Assembly: GCA_023953835.1 (NCBI GenBank)
Contig: JAMLJB010000001.1
Coordinates: 3,073,501-3,137,500, forward strand
DNA: 64,000 nt
Source of the DNA: Rhizobiaceae bacterium
GTDB taxonomy: Bacteria; Pseudomonadota; Alphaproteobacteria; Rhizobiales; Rhizobiaceae
Reading direction: 5' to 3'
Shown here: one piece after another, positions 11,764 to 20,063 of the stretch
Position numbering within the stretch: position 1 is the first letter of the stretch
Layout: each line of letters opens with the position of its first letter
The notes under the pieces: model-generated
Databases searched by the model: none
What the model was told of the DNA's origin: nothing
The model's input: only the letters and a program-made list of their open reading frames with translations
Made by a program: the position numbers and the translations under genes

Positions 11764-13032
11764 TCAATGCACCTCGGGCGCCGCCTGATTTGGGATTGGC
11801 GCACTGTAGCTGTGGAACAGCTTTCCGCGCTCGGCAATGAACACCATCGTGAGGCCGATCAGCCCAACGCCGGCAAAGCCCGCGGCGAGCGGCGTCACTG
11901 TGCCGTCGAACTGCTGTCCAATGAACGCGCCGATCAGCCCGCCGCCCAGCGTCTGCATGAAACCCTGGATCGAGGCCGCCGTCCCGGCAATGTGGCCGAG
12001 AGGCTCCATCGCAATCGCGTTGAAGTTCGAGCCGATCCAGCCGAACTGGAACATGGCGGCTCCAAAGAGCACGACGAAGACCGGCAGGGGGACCGGACCT
12101 GTTAGAGACCACACCAACCAGATCAGGCTGACCACAATAAAGCCCGTCAGCGCGCCGTGCGACAGCCGGCGCATGCCGAATTTGCCAACCAGCCGTGAAT
12201 TGAGAAAGGATGAAAACGCCATCATCCCGGCAATTCCGGCAAACACGACCGGGAACCAGACGCCCAGTTGGTATATGCCCACATAGATCTGCTGGGCCGA
12301 ATTGACGAAGCCGAACAGCGCCCCGAAAATAATCGTCGAGGCAAAGGTGTAGCCGAGCGCGATGCGGTTCGAGAGCACGATGCCGAATCCTTGCAGGATC
12401 GAGCGCAGTTCTATCGAGCGTCGATCTTCCGGATGCTGCGTCTCCGGCATGCGGAAGAACGTCCATGCGGTGATCGTGGATGCGATCACGGCCATGACCA
12501 CGAAGATCATGTGCCATTCGGCGAACAGCATGACGAGCTGGCCAACACTCGGCGCAAGGACCGGAATAATCATGAAAACCATGAAGATAAGCGACATGAC
12601 TTCAGCCATTGCGCGACCGCCGAAGCGGTCGCGGACCATCGAGACGGCAATGACGCGCGTGGACGCCGCGCCGACGCCCTGGATGAAGCGCATGGTCAGC
12701 AATGTCTCGAAGGTCGGTGCAAAGGCAGCGCACAGCGCGGCGAATATGTAGATTGTCAATCCGACAAGAAGCGGCTTGCGCCGTCCGAAGCGGTCGGAAA
12801 GCGGGCCAAACAACAGCAGCGCTGCGGCCATGCCGCCGAAATAGGCCGAGATCACATATTGCCGGTGGTTCTCATTTTCGACGCCGAGGCTGGCCCCGAT
12901 CTGCTGGAGACCGGGAAGCATGATATCGATGGCGAGCGCATTCAGCGCCATGAGACCGGCACAAATCGCTATGAATTCCCAGCGAGGTATGGCGAAGACC
13001 GCCTGCGCCTGGGGACTGCTATGTTGGTCCAT
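11764..13032 (-). CDS. MFS efflux transporter, Bcr/CflA (DHA1) type
   Basis: Twelve-helix drug-proton antiporter of 422 residues. Helix 1 contains LNALAIDIMLPGLQQIGASLG, the NALAIDxMLPALP-like signature of Bcr/CflA pumps. Motif A is GPLSDRFGRRKPLLVG, and motif C occurs in helix 5 (IIPVLAPSVGQLV). I prefer ATG 13032 because GAGGA precedes it by 7 nt; an in-frame ATG at 13053 would add seven residues and has no Shine-Dalgarno. It lies downstream of grxD on the same strand, separated by about 120 bp holding two strong hairpins. Substrates are unknown; chloramphenicol, bicyclomycin or sulfonamide export occurs in the family. Confidence 0.87.
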   Translation of the reverse strand: MDQHSSPQAQAVFAIPRWEFIAICAGLMALNALAIDIMLPGLQQIGASLGVENENHRQYVISAYFGGMAAALLLFGPLSDRFGRRKPLLVGLTIYIFAALCAAFAPTFETLLTMRFIQGVGAASTRVIAVSMVRDRFGGRAMAEVMSLIFMVFMIIPVLAPSVGQLVMLFAEWHMIFVVMAVIASTITAWTFFRMPETQHPEDRRSIELRSILQGFGIVLSNRIALGYTFASTIIFGALFGFVNSAQQIYVGIYQLGVWFPVVFAGIAGMMAFSSFLNSRLVGKFGMRRLSHGALTGFIVVSLIWLVWSLTGPVPLPVFVVLFGAAMFQFGWIGSNFNAIAMEPLGHIAGTAASIQGFMQTLGGGLIGAFIGQQFDGTVTPLAAGFAGVGLIGLTMVFIAERGKLFHSYSAPIPNQAAPEVH

Positions 13033-13057
13033 GACCGAATCCTCATGGTTCAAACGC

Positions 13058-13083
13058 CGATGCGCCGGTTGGCCGGCGCATCG
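13058..13083. other. perfect 11-bp stem hairpin between grxD and MFS gene
   Basis: The sequence CGATGCGCCGG, a 4-nt loop and CCGGCGCATCG form a perfect 11-bp stem, 26 nt upstream of the MFS start. No U-tract follows on the minus strand, so it is not a textbook terminator. It could be a transcriptional or translational attenuator, or simply an intergenic palindrome. Confidence 0.45.
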
Positions 13084-13123
13084 TCATCTGTCACCGCGCA
13101 TGGCGGTTTGGAAGCTTTGTAAT

Positions 13124-13143
13124 CCGGGCCGGTTGCGGCCCGG
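13124..13143 (-). terminator. possible terminator hairpin downstream of grxD
   Basis: CCGGGCCG, a GTTG loop and CGGCCCGG form an 8-bp GC-only stem 12 nt past the grxD stop. Reading leftward, the following bases are ATTACAAAG rather than a U-run, so intrinsic termination would be weak; Rho-assisted termination is possible. Confidence 0.4.
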
Positions 13144-13154
13144 TGGGAGAGAGA

Positions 13155-13490
13155 TCAGGCGGCGCCTTTGACGCCTACCCCTTTTTCTTCGAGGAAGGGC
13201 TGAAGTTCGCCAGACTGAAACATTTCACGTACAATATCGCAGCCGCCGACAAACTCACCCTTGACGTAGAGTTGGGGAATCGTCGGCCAGTTCGAATATT
13301 CCTTGATGCCCTGGCGCAATTCGTTCGAGGTCAGGACGTTGACGCCCTTATAGTCCACGCCAAGATAATCCAGAATCTGGACGACCTGACCGGAAAAGCC
13401 GCACTGCGGGAAACCGGGCGTACCCTTCATGAAAAGCACGACTTCGTTGCTCTTCACTTCGCTGTCGATGTAATCGTTGATTCCGCTCAT
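13155..13490 (-). CDS. grxD: monothiol glutaredoxin, CGFS type (Grx4/GrxD)
   Basis: Cytosolic iron-sulfur cluster carrier working with glutathione and BolA-type partners. The 111-residue protein has the diagnostic CGFS active site (Cys30-Ser33) after KGTPGFPQ. The glutathione-binding [20 protein letters not shown] segment follows. ATG 13490 is preceded by AGAGG at good distance; upstream in-frame starts would add a non-conserved 17-residue tail. In many relatives grxD sits directly beside bolA and purL; here the bolA-purL pair is about 42 kb away. An MFS gene follows on the same strand. Confidence 0.95.
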   Translation of the reverse strand: MSGINDYIDSEVKSNEVVLFMKGTPGFPQCGFSGQVVQILDYLGVDYKGVNVLTSNELRQGIKEYSNWPTIPQLYVKGEFVGGCDIVREMFQSGELQPFLEEKGVGVKGAA

Positions 13491-13637
13491 AGTGAACCTC
13501 TTCTGCCTCGGGCAGGGCGCAGGTGTCGATTTCCTGCTCAAATAACCCCATAAATGGATTGAAACAAGGTGCGGACTGGCACGAGAATTTTGCGCCAGAT
13601 TACAAATCCGCGAATCCGCTGAAAATGCATGAAATAG

Positions 13638-14411
13638 ATGAAACGCACAATTTCGTTATTGCTGGTCGCGCTCGCGCTTGCCGCCGCGGCCTGGTGGATG
13701 CTTCGAATGCGCCCCGAAACGCAAATGGCCGCGTCTGAATTGCCGCCGCCCTGCGCGGACCGGCAGTTCGAGGGGCTGGATTTCGTCGTCTGCGCAGTGG
13801 ACTTGTCACGCGATACAATGCGCCTTGCGCTCGACGGATCGGACGGCAGGCCGTTGCAGCGCCTCGACCGCTTGCCGGGGCCGTTTGCGCTGGCGATGAA
13901 CGCGGGCATGTATCATTCCGATTTTTCGCCCGTCGGGCTTTATGTCGAGGATGGCCGGGAGCTTTCGCCGCTCAACACCGCCGATGGTGCGGGCAATTTC
14001 TTCATGAAGCCGAATGGCGTCTTTTTCATCGACGAGGAGGGCCAGCCGGGTGTGCTTGAAACAGGCGCCTATGCCGCCGCATCCATTCATCCGCGTTTCG
14101 CCACCCAGTCCGGCCCGATGCTGGTCGTCGACGGCGACCTGCACGCCCGTTTCGAGCCGGACGGCAGTTCGCGCTACATCCGCAACGGGGTGGGCGTCGA
14201 TGAGGCGGGAAGGGTCGTGCTGGCGATTTCGCGCGAGCCGGTAAGTCTTGGCCGGTTCGGACGGCTGTTTCGCGATGCGCTCGGCTGCCGCAATGCGCTG
14301 TTCTTCGATGGCGGAATTTCGGCGCTCTATGACGGCAGCCGATATATTGTCGGAGGCGATCAACCGGCGGGCCCGATGCTGGTCGTGGCGCCTCGCGAAC
14401 AGGCGCGGTGA
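13638..14411 (+). CDS. phosphodiester glycosidase family (DUF2233/NAGPA) exported protein
   Basis: Protein of 257 residues with an N-terminal hydrophobic signal-anchor (about residues 4-23), so it probably acts in the periplasm. The body matches the NAGPA/DUF2233 fold. It has the conserved [18 protein letters not shown], the segment [10 protein letters not shown], and a C-terminal [14 protein letters not shown] in which an Asp-Gly-Gly is conserved in phosphodiester glycosidases. Biological substrates of bacterial members are largely unknown. nagZ follows 54 nt downstream, which suggests a possible envelope or glycan context, but that is inference. It is divergent from grxD across about 147 bp. 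Confidence 0.82.
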   Translation: MKRTISLLLVALALAAAAWWMLRMRPETQMAASELPPPCADRQFEGLDFVVCAVDLSRDTMRLALDGSDGRPLQRLDRLPGPFALAMNAGMYHSDFSPVGLYVEDGRELSPLNTADGAGNFFMKPNGVFFIDEEGQPGVLETGAYAAASIHPRFATQSGPMLVVDGDLHARFEPDGSSRYIRNGVGVDEAGRVVLAISREPVSLGRFGRLFRDALGCRNALFFDGGISALYDGSRYIVGGDQPAGPMLVVAPREQAR

Positions 14412-14465
14412 CGGAAGTCCGAGCACGTCCTGCCAAAGGCCGCAAATCGCGCTACAGTAGCGTGC

Positions 14466-15485
14466 ATGAGCGAATCACAAGCGATTATATTCGGCTGTGC
14501 GGGCAAGGCCCTGACGCCTGAGGAACGCGCATTCTACGCGGGTGAGCGGCCATGGGGCTTCATCCTGTTTGCCCGCAACATCGGCGAACCGACGCAGATC
14601 GCCGATCTCGTCGCAGCGCTGCGCGACAGCGTCGGCAGGCCCGATGCACCCGTTTTTATCGATCAGGAGGGCGGGCGCGTGCAGCGGCTTCGCCCGCCGA
14701 TTGCGCCAAACTATCCTTCCGGTTCCGCCGTCGGGGCCGTCTACCAGTCCGACCGGCAGGCGGGGCTTCGCGCGGCGTGGCTGCTGGCGCGCCTGCATGC
14801 CTTCGACCTGCTGCGCTTCGGCATCAACGCCGATTGCCTTCCCGTGCTCGACGTGCCGGTTGCGGGCGCCAGTGACGTGATCGGCGCGCGGGCCTATGGC
14901 ACAGACCCCGAAACGGTGGCGGCACTTGGCCGCGCGACCGCCGAGGGGCTGATGTCCGGTGGCGTGCTGCCGGTGATGAAGCACATTCCCGGTCATGGCC
15001 GGGCGACCGCCGACACGCATTTCGAACTGCCTACGGTCCATGAAACGCTGGACGAATTGCGCAGGCACGATTTCGCCCCGTTCAAAGCGCTGAATGACCT
15101 GCCGATGGCGATGACTGCGCATGTCGTTTTCGATGCGATCGATCCGGATCGCCCAGCCACGACGTCCGAGAAGGTCGTGCGGGAGATCGTACGGGGAGAA
15201 ATCGCGTTCGATGGGCTGCTCATCAGCGACGACACGTCGATGAAGGCGCTTTCTGGGGATTTCCCCGATAAATCGGCGGCGATCCTTGCGGCGGGCGTCG
15301 ATATCGTCCTTCACTGCAACGGGGTCATGGAGGAAATGCTGGGCATTGCCGCCGGGGCCGGGCCGCTTCAGGGCCGCTCGCTGGAGCGCGCGCAACGGGC
15401 GCTCTCCTTCATTGATACAAGGGACGCCGCGATCGAGGCCGAAATCAGGGCTGAGTTCGCGGATTATTTCGAAGCTGTGGCGTAG
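14466..15485 (+). CDS. nagZ: beta-N-acetylhexosaminidase NagZ (GH3)
   Basis: Cytoplasmic GH3 glycosidase that removes GlcNAc from anhydro-muropeptides during cell-wall recycling; in some species it influences ampC induction. The 339-residue length fits NagZ rather than larger GH3 glucosidases. Visible motifs are FIDQEGGRVQRLR near the N-terminus, the flexible His/Asp loop KHIPGHGRATADTH (residues 172-185, catalytic dyad Asp183-His185 by homology) and ISDDTSMKAL containing the nucleophile Asp. In alphaproteobacteria nagZ commonly precedes scpAB, as here; scpA starts 4 nt after its stop. Confidence 0.93.
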   Translation: MSESQAIIFGCAGKALTPEERAFYAGERPWGFILFARNIGEPTQIADLVAALRDSVGRPDAPVFIDQEGGRVQRLRPPIAPNYPSGSAVGAVYQSDRQAGLRAAWLLARLHAFDLLRFGINADCLPVLDVPVAGASDVIGARAYGTDPETVAALGRATAEGLMSGGVLPVMKHIPGHGRATADTHFELPTVHETLDELRRHDFAPFKALNDLPMAMTAHVVFDAIDPDRPATTSEKVVREIVRGEIAFDGLLISDDTSMKALSGDFPDKSAAILAAGVDIVLHCNGVMEEMLGIAAGAGPLQGRSLERAQRALSFIDTRDAAIEAEIRAEFADYFEAVA

Positions 15486-15488
15486 GGA

Positions 15489-16343
15489 ATGTCTGGCAAA
15501 ACCCCGTCAAATTCCGGTTCGCAGGCCCCGATGGATCGGTTGTGGGCCGAGGATACGTCCTTGCGCGCCGAGGAACGGGCGACCGACGAGCCTGAACTTG
15601 TGGTCGACGTGGCGGGGTTCGAAGGTCCACTCGACCTTCTCCTGCATCTTGCGCGCAACCAGAAGGTGGACCTGACGCGCATTTCCGTGCTGGCGCTGGC
15701 CGAGCAATATCTGGGCTTCATTGCCAAGGTGCGCGAACTGCGCCTTGAGATCGCTGCCGACTATCTGGTGATGGCGGCCTGGCTCGCCTTCCTCAAGTCG
15801 AAGCTGCTGATCCCGAAGCAGAAGGACGAGGCGGGCGAAAGTGGCGAGGAACTGGCCGCTGTGCTGCAATTCCGCCTTCAGCGACTGGAAGCCATGCGCG
15901 ACGCGGCGGCGCGGCTGGTCAACCGCAACCGGCTGGGCCGCGACGTGTTCGCGCGCGGCATGCCGGAGACGGTGATCGTTGAAAAGCGCAGCCAGTTTTC
16001 AGCGACCCTCTACGACTTGTTGTCGGCCTATGCCGCCGAGCGCCAGCGCCGCGCCATAACCAATGTGCGCATCGCCTTCCGCAAGGTCTGGTCGCTCAAG
16101 GATGCGCGGCAATTGCTGTCGCGCATGATCGGCGAAATCGACGACTGGACCAGCCTCGACGTTTTCCTGATCGACTATCTGACGACGCCGGAGCAGCGCG
16201 CCACCGCGATTGCCAGTTCCTTTGCGGCGAGCCTCGAAATGGTGCGCGAGGGCGAGATCGAGATAAGGCAGGAGGCCGCATTCAAGCCCCTCTACATGCG
16301 CGGACGTCCGGCGTCCGCCAAACCAAAACCGGTGAATGCATGA
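15489..16343 (+). CDS. scpA: segregation and condensation protein A
   Basis: Kleisin subunit of the SMC-ScpAB condensin, bridging SMC heads during chromosome organisation. The 284-residue protein has the conserved N-terminal block FEGPLDLLLHLARNQKVDL followed by ISVLALAEQYL. The winged-helix C-terminal region ends with YLTTPEQRATAIASSFAASLEM. About 40 variable residues precede the core; a later ATG (15531) would remove 14 of them and cannot be excluded. It is translationally coupled to scpB through an ATGA overlap. Confidence 0.93.
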   Translation: MSGKTPSNSGSQAPMDRLWAEDTSLRAEERATDEPELVVDVAGFEGPLDLLLHLARNQKVDLTRISVLALAEQYLGFIAKVRELRLEIAADYLVMAAWLAFLKSKLLIPKQKDEAGESGEELAAVLQFRLQRLEAMRDAAARLVNRNRLGRDVFARGMPETVIVEKRSQFSATLYDLLSAYAAERQRRAITNVRIAFRKVWSLKDARQLLSRMIGEIDDWTSLDVFLIDYLTTPEQRATAIASSFAASLEMVREGEIEIRQEAAFKPLYMRGRPASAKPKPVNA

Positions 16344-17086
16344 GCGAACAGGCGAGCGCGAAGGTCATGCCCTTCAGGGTCGATGACGAGGAACAGGACG
16401 CGGCGGCAGCGGCGCTGAGCACGGCCGAGAGGCTGCTTCTGGCGGAGACGGCGCGCATGGCCGAGGCGCTGGTTTTTGCAAGCAGCGAGCCCGTCAGCGA
16501 AAGGGCGCTGGCGGAGCGGTTGCCGGACGGTGCCGATGTGGCCGCCGCCATGCGCCATTTGCAGGAGATCTATTCGAAGCGCGGCGTCAATCTCGTGCGC
16601 GTCGGCGACGCCTGGGCTTTCCGCACCGCAGGCGACCTCGCGTTCCTGATGAGCCGCGACACGGTGCAGCAACGCAAGCTGTCGCGCGCGGCGCTGGAGG
16701 TTCTGGCCATCGTTGCCTATCATCAGCCGGTTACGCGCGCCGAGATCGAGGACATTCGCGGTGTCGAGACCTCGAAGGGCACGCTCGACACGCTCCTTGA
16801 ATCCGAATGGGTGCGCATGCGCGGCCGCCGCAAGACGCCGGGAAGGCCGGTCACCTATGGCACGACCGAGGCGTTTCTGGACCATTTCCAGCTCGAATCC
16901 ATCCGCGACCTGCCGGGAATCGAGGAGTTGAAGGGCGCCGGGCTGCTGTCGGCCCGCATGCCGTCCAATTTCTCCATTCCGCTGCCGCTTGCCGATCCCG
17001 ATGAACTGACCGAGGACGAGGACCCGCTGACCGACATCGACCTTGAAGAACTCGGCCTGTTGACACCCAGGGACCGGGATGCTTGA
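16340..17086 (+). CDS. scpB: segregation and condensation protein B
   Basis: Partner of ScpA in the SMC complex, forming a dimer of tandem winged-helix domains. The 248-residue protein shows AEALVFASSEPVSERALAER at the first winged helix. The strongly conserved LEVLAIVAYHQPVTRAEIE and RGRRKTPGRPVTYGTTE follow in the second. An acidic C-terminal tail (about residues 220-245) is typical of alphaproteobacterial ScpB. ATG overlaps the scpA stop. The next gene, an ABC ATPase, begins about 60 nt later. Confidence 0.93.
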   Translation: MSEQASAKVMPFRVDDEEQDAAAAALSTAERLLLAETARMAEALVFASSEPVSERALAERLPDGADVAAAMRHLQEIYSKRGVNLVRVGDAWAFRTAGDLAFLMSRDTVQQRKLSRAALEVLAIVAYHQPVTRAEIEDIRGVETSKGTLDTLLESEWVRMRGRRKTPGRPVTYGTTEAFLDHFQLESIRDLPGIEELKGAGLLSARMPSNFSIPLPLADPDELTEDEDPLTDIDLEELGLLTPRDRDA

Positions 17087-17146
17087 CCCTTGGCGTCAAG
17101 TTTACAAAGGCGCAGTCACCAGGTGGACGAACAGGCGAAAAGCGGA

Positions 17147-18229
17147 GTGAGCCGTGCGTCGGCGGGCGTGTCCTTTGCCGCGCGTCTCGCCTTCGAGGAT
17201 ATTTATCATCGTTTCGCGGACGGCACCGAGACGCTGCGCGGTGTGTCGCTCACCGCCGAGCCGGGCGAGGTGCTCTGCCTGCTCGGACCTTCGGGGTCAG
17301 GCAAGACCACGCTGCTCAGGATCGCCGCCGGCATAGAGGCGCAGAGCACGGGACGGCTCTTGCTCAATGACAGGGAAATCGCCGGCCCATCCGTTTTCCT
17401 GCCTCCCGAGCAACGCTCGATCGGACTGGTCTTCCAGGATTTCGCGCTATTCCCGCACCTGACGATCCTCGAAAATGTGCGCTTCGGTCTGACGGCGCTG
17501 TCGAAGGAGGAGGGGCGAAAGCAGGGCATGATCGCGCTGGAACGTGTCGGCCTTACCCCTCTTGCCGAGGCTTATCCGCATATGCTGTCAGGAGGCGAGC
17601 AGCAGCGCGTGGCGCTGGCGCGCGCGCTTGCCCCTCGCCCGGCGGTGCTGCTTCTCGACGAGCCGTTCTCCGGGCTTGATTCGCGCCTCAAGGATTCGGT
17701 GCGCGCCGAAACGCTGGAAATCCTTCGGCGCAGCAGGGCAACTGCCATCGTGGTCACGCATGACGCGGAGGAGGCAATGCGCATGGGTGACCGCATAGCG
17801 CTTCTCAAGGGTGGCAGGCTTGTGCAGGTCGGCCGTTCGCGCGACCTCTACCTGCGTCCGGCAAGCCTGTTTGCCGCCGGGTTCTTCTCGGAGCTCAACC
17901 TCTTTCACGGAAAAGTGCGCAACAGCACGGTCGAAACGCCGGTCGGGACCTTTGCGGCGGGAGAACTCAGTGAGGGCGCGGATGCGACCGTCGCGGTGCG
18001 CACCGCCGGATTCGACCTCAGCGAAGACGCGGGCGCAGTGCGGGTGAAGGTGTTGTCGCGGCACTATCTTGGCGTTGTCGAAATGGTTGAGCTAGCCCTT
18101 CAAGGCTATGAACAACCGGTGCGTGCGCGCATAAGGTGCGGCGTTGTGCCCGAGGCTGCGCGCGATATCTGGTTGACGCCACGCACTTCCGACGTACTTG
18201 TGTTTGAATCTGAACGCGAAAGCGCATAG
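17147..18229 (+). CDS. ABC transporter ATP-binding protein, FbpC/PotA-like, no partner genes
   Basis: Importer-type ATPase of 360 residues. Walker A GPSGSGKTT is at residues 47-55, the Q-loop is LVFQDFALFPH, the signature is LSGGEQQRVALARAL and Walker B is VLLLDEPFSGLD with the switch His in VVTHDAEEAM. A C-terminal TOBE-like segment (from about residue 240) is typical of iron, sulfate or polyamine uptake ATPases. I chose GTG 17147; a TTG at 17090 and a GTG at 17123 are in frame upstream. No permease or binding-protein gene is nearby, so this is an orphan ATPase lying between scpB and tatA, with unknown substrate. Confidence 0.85.
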   Translation: MSRASAGVSFAARLAFEDIYHRFADGTETLRGVSLTAEPGEVLCLLGPSGSGKTTLLRIAAGIEAQSTGRLLLNDREIAGPSVFLPPEQRSIGLVFQDFALFPHLTILENVRFGLTALSKEEGRKQGMIALERVGLTPLAEAYPHMLSGGEQQRVALARALAPRPAVLLLDEPFSGLDSRLKDSVRAETLEILRRSRATAIVVTHDAEEAMRMGDRIALLKGGRLVQVGRSRDLYLRPASLFAAGFFSELNLFHGKVRNSTVETPVGTFAAGELSEGADATVAVRTAGFDLSEDAGAVRVKVLSRHYLGVVEMVELALQGYEQPVRARIRCGVVPEAARDIWLTPRTSDVLVFESERESA

Positions 18230-18265
18230 ATCATCGCAACACCGTTCAAACCGAAAGAGTGAGAA

Positions 18266-18487
18266 ATGGGTTCGTTTTCGATTTGGCACTGGCTTATCGT
18301 GCTTGTGGTCGTCCTTCTGCTGTTTGGCCGCGGCAAGATTCCCGAGTTGATGGGTGACATGGCCAAGGGCATCAAGAGCTTCAAGAAGGGCATGGCCGAC
18401 GACGAGGAAAAGGCTGACGATTCCCGCACGGTTGAGCATCGCGCCGACGAGACCGTCGAGCCGGGCGTCAAGGCAAAGAAGGGCTGA
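18266..18487 (+). CDS. tatA: Sec-independent protein translocase TatA
   Basis: Pore-forming subunit of the twin-arginine translocase, moving folded proteins across the inner membrane. The 73-residue protein has one N-terminal transmembrane helix ([12 protein letters not shown]) ending in the [10 protein letters not shown] hinge. An amphipathic helix [14 protein letters not shown] and a charged tail follow. It is first in the tatA-tatB-tatC order usual for alphaproteobacteria, preceded by an AAAGAG element before the ATG. Confidence 0.96.
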   Translation: MGSFSIWHWLIVLVVVLLLFGRGKIPELMGDMAKGIKSFKKGMADDEEKADDSRTVEHRADETVEPGVKAKKG

Positions 18488-18518
18488 GCCGGACTTTCGA
18501 CCGGACAGGCGGTAGCCC

Positions 18519-19091
18519 ATGCTCGAGGTTGGCTGGACCGAAATGCTGGTGATCGCGGTCGTTTTGATCGTGGTCGTCGGACCAAAGGATCTGCCCGGAA
18601 TGTTGCGCACATTCGGGCGGACCACGACGAAATTGCGCAAGATGGCGGGCGATTTTCAGCGCCAGTTCAATGAGGCGCTTGAAGAAGCCGAACTTGACGA
18701 CGTGAAGAAGTCGGTCGACGCGCTGCGCAGCCTGAATCCTGCGACCGAAATCAAGAAGCAGCTCAATCCGTTTGAAAAAGCTGCAGCGGAGGTGCGCGCA
18801 GGCCTCGACACGCTCAAGCCACAGACCTCGCCGCAGCCTTCCGCGAAACTGGAGCCTGCCGAACCCCTGAAAACGGGCGCTACGGGATTGCCCGAGGCGG
18901 CCACGCAGCCCGTCGCGGCCGCGGCGCAAGCCGTCAAAGCCAAACCAGCGGCGAAAACCAAACCTGCGGCGAAGGCGAAGTCCGCCGCGAAGCCGAAACC
19001 AACGGTCAAGGCGAAACCTGCGGTTGAGCCGAAACCGGCGGCGGAAGCAAAGCCGGCGTCCAAACCCAAGACGGCGAGGAAAAAGACGTGA
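18519..19091 (+). CDS. tatB: Sec-independent protein translocase TatB
   Basis: Receptor-complex subunit of the Tat machinery, 190 residues. The N-terminal helix EMLVIAVVLIVVVGPKDLP has the TatB-type VGPKDLPG hinge (TatA has FGRGK), and the amphipathic helix is TTTKLRKMAGDFQRQFNEAL. From about residue 140 the tail is built from Ala-Lys-Pro repeats and ends with TARKKT; this low-complexity cytoplasmic tail varies between species. Its stop overlaps the tatC GTG (GTGA). Confidence 0.95.
   Translation: MLEVGWTEMLVIAVVLIVVVGPKDLPGMLRTFGRTTTKLRKMAGDFQRQFNEALEEAELDDVKKSVDALRSLNPATEIKKQLNPFEKAAAEVRAGLDTLKPQTSPQPSAKLEPAEPLKTGATGLPEAATQPVAAAAQAVKAKPAAKTKPAAKAKSAAKPKPTVKAKPAVEPKPAAEAKPASKPKTARKKT
18936..19088 (+). 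repeat. Ala-Lys-Pro repeat tract encoding the TatB tail
   Basis: About 50 codons of imperfect AAK-PKP/KAKPA units (KAKPAAKTKPAAKAKSAAK and variants), encoded by degenerate GCG/AAG/CCG-rich DNA. The tract is in frame and probably forms a flexible positively charged linker. Confidence 0.75.
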
Positions 19092-19918
19092 GCCTCACCG
19101 AACAGGAGGAGATGGAGAAAAGCTCCGCTCCTTTGATCGAGCACCTGATTGAACTGCGGACCCGGCTGATCTGGTCGATCGGCGGGTTTTTCGTGGCATT
19201 TCTGGTCTGCTTCTTCTTCGCCAAGCAACTCTTCAACCTCCTGGTGGTGCCGTTCAAATGGGCGGTGCACTGGGCCGGCCTCCCGCAAGACAAGGTAGAA
19301 CTGATCTATACCGCGCCGCAGGAATTCTTCTTCACGCAGATCAAGCTCGCCATGTTCGGCGGAATGGTGCTCGCCTTTCCGCTCATTGCCATGCAGGTCT
19401 ATAAATTCATCGCGCCCGGCCTCTATCGCAATGAGCGGGCGGCGTTCCTGCCGTTCCTGATCGCTTCGCCCATCCTGTTCCTGCTCGGTGCGGCGCTGGT
19501 CTATTTCTTCTTTACGCCGATGGTGATGTGGTTCTTCCTCGCCATGCAGCAGACGGGCGGTGACGGAGAGGTGCAGATTTCCCTCCTGCCGAAAGTGTCC
19601 GAATATCTGAGCCTCATCATGACGCTCATCTTCTCGTTCGGGCTGGTTTTCCAGCTTCCTGTTGTGACGACGCTCATGGCGCGCGTCGGCCTGTTGTCGT
19701 CGAAGGCGCTCAAGGAAAAGCGCAAATGGGCAATCGTCTTTGCATTCGTCGTTGCGGCGGTGCTGACACCGCCTGATCCGGTCAGCCAGATCGGCCTCGC
19801 CCTGCCGACGATCCTGCTCTACGAAATTTCGATCTGGACCGCGCGCATGATCGAGAAAAAGCGCGACGAGGAAGCGGCAAAGCGCGCGGCAGAGGATGAA
19901 AGCGCGACGCCGGCTTGA
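19088..19918 (+). CDS. tatC: Sec-independent protein translocase TatC
   Basis: Six-helix core of the Tat receptor that recognises twin-arginine signal peptides. The 276-residue protein begins with GTG preceded by GAGGA seven nt upstream. It contains LIEHLIELRTRLIWSIG at the N-terminal cytosolic region, the periplasmic YTAPQEFFFTQIKLAMFGG signature and the late VVTTLMARVGLLSSKALKEK loop. Conserved residues of the signal-peptide binding site, such as the Glu in the HLxELR block, are intact. The tail is charged and hydrophilic. Confidence 0.96.
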   Translation: MSLTEQEEMEKSSAPLIEHLIELRTRLIWSIGGFFVAFLVCFFFAKQLFNLLVVPFKWAVHWAGLPQDKVELIYTAPQEFFFTQIKLAMFGGMVLAFPLIAMQVYKFIAPGLYRNERAAFLPFLIASPILFLLGAALVYFFFTPMVMWFFLAMQQTGGDGEVQISLLPKVSEYLSLIMTLIFSFGLVFQLPVVTTLMARVGLLSSKALKEKRKWAIVFAFVVAAVLTPPDPVSQIGLALPTILLYEISIWTARMIEKKRDEEAAKRAAEDESATPA

Positions 19919-20063
19919 GGCGTCGGCATCGCCAGCCACCGGGCCGCGCGCAAGAACCTTCTGCCTGCATCTGCACGGCAATTGCCCATTGGCAGGAGCG
20001 TTGCGGCGAACCGCTTGAATCCCGACGCGATTTGACCGATCTGCTGTGAACAAAGGACAGCAA

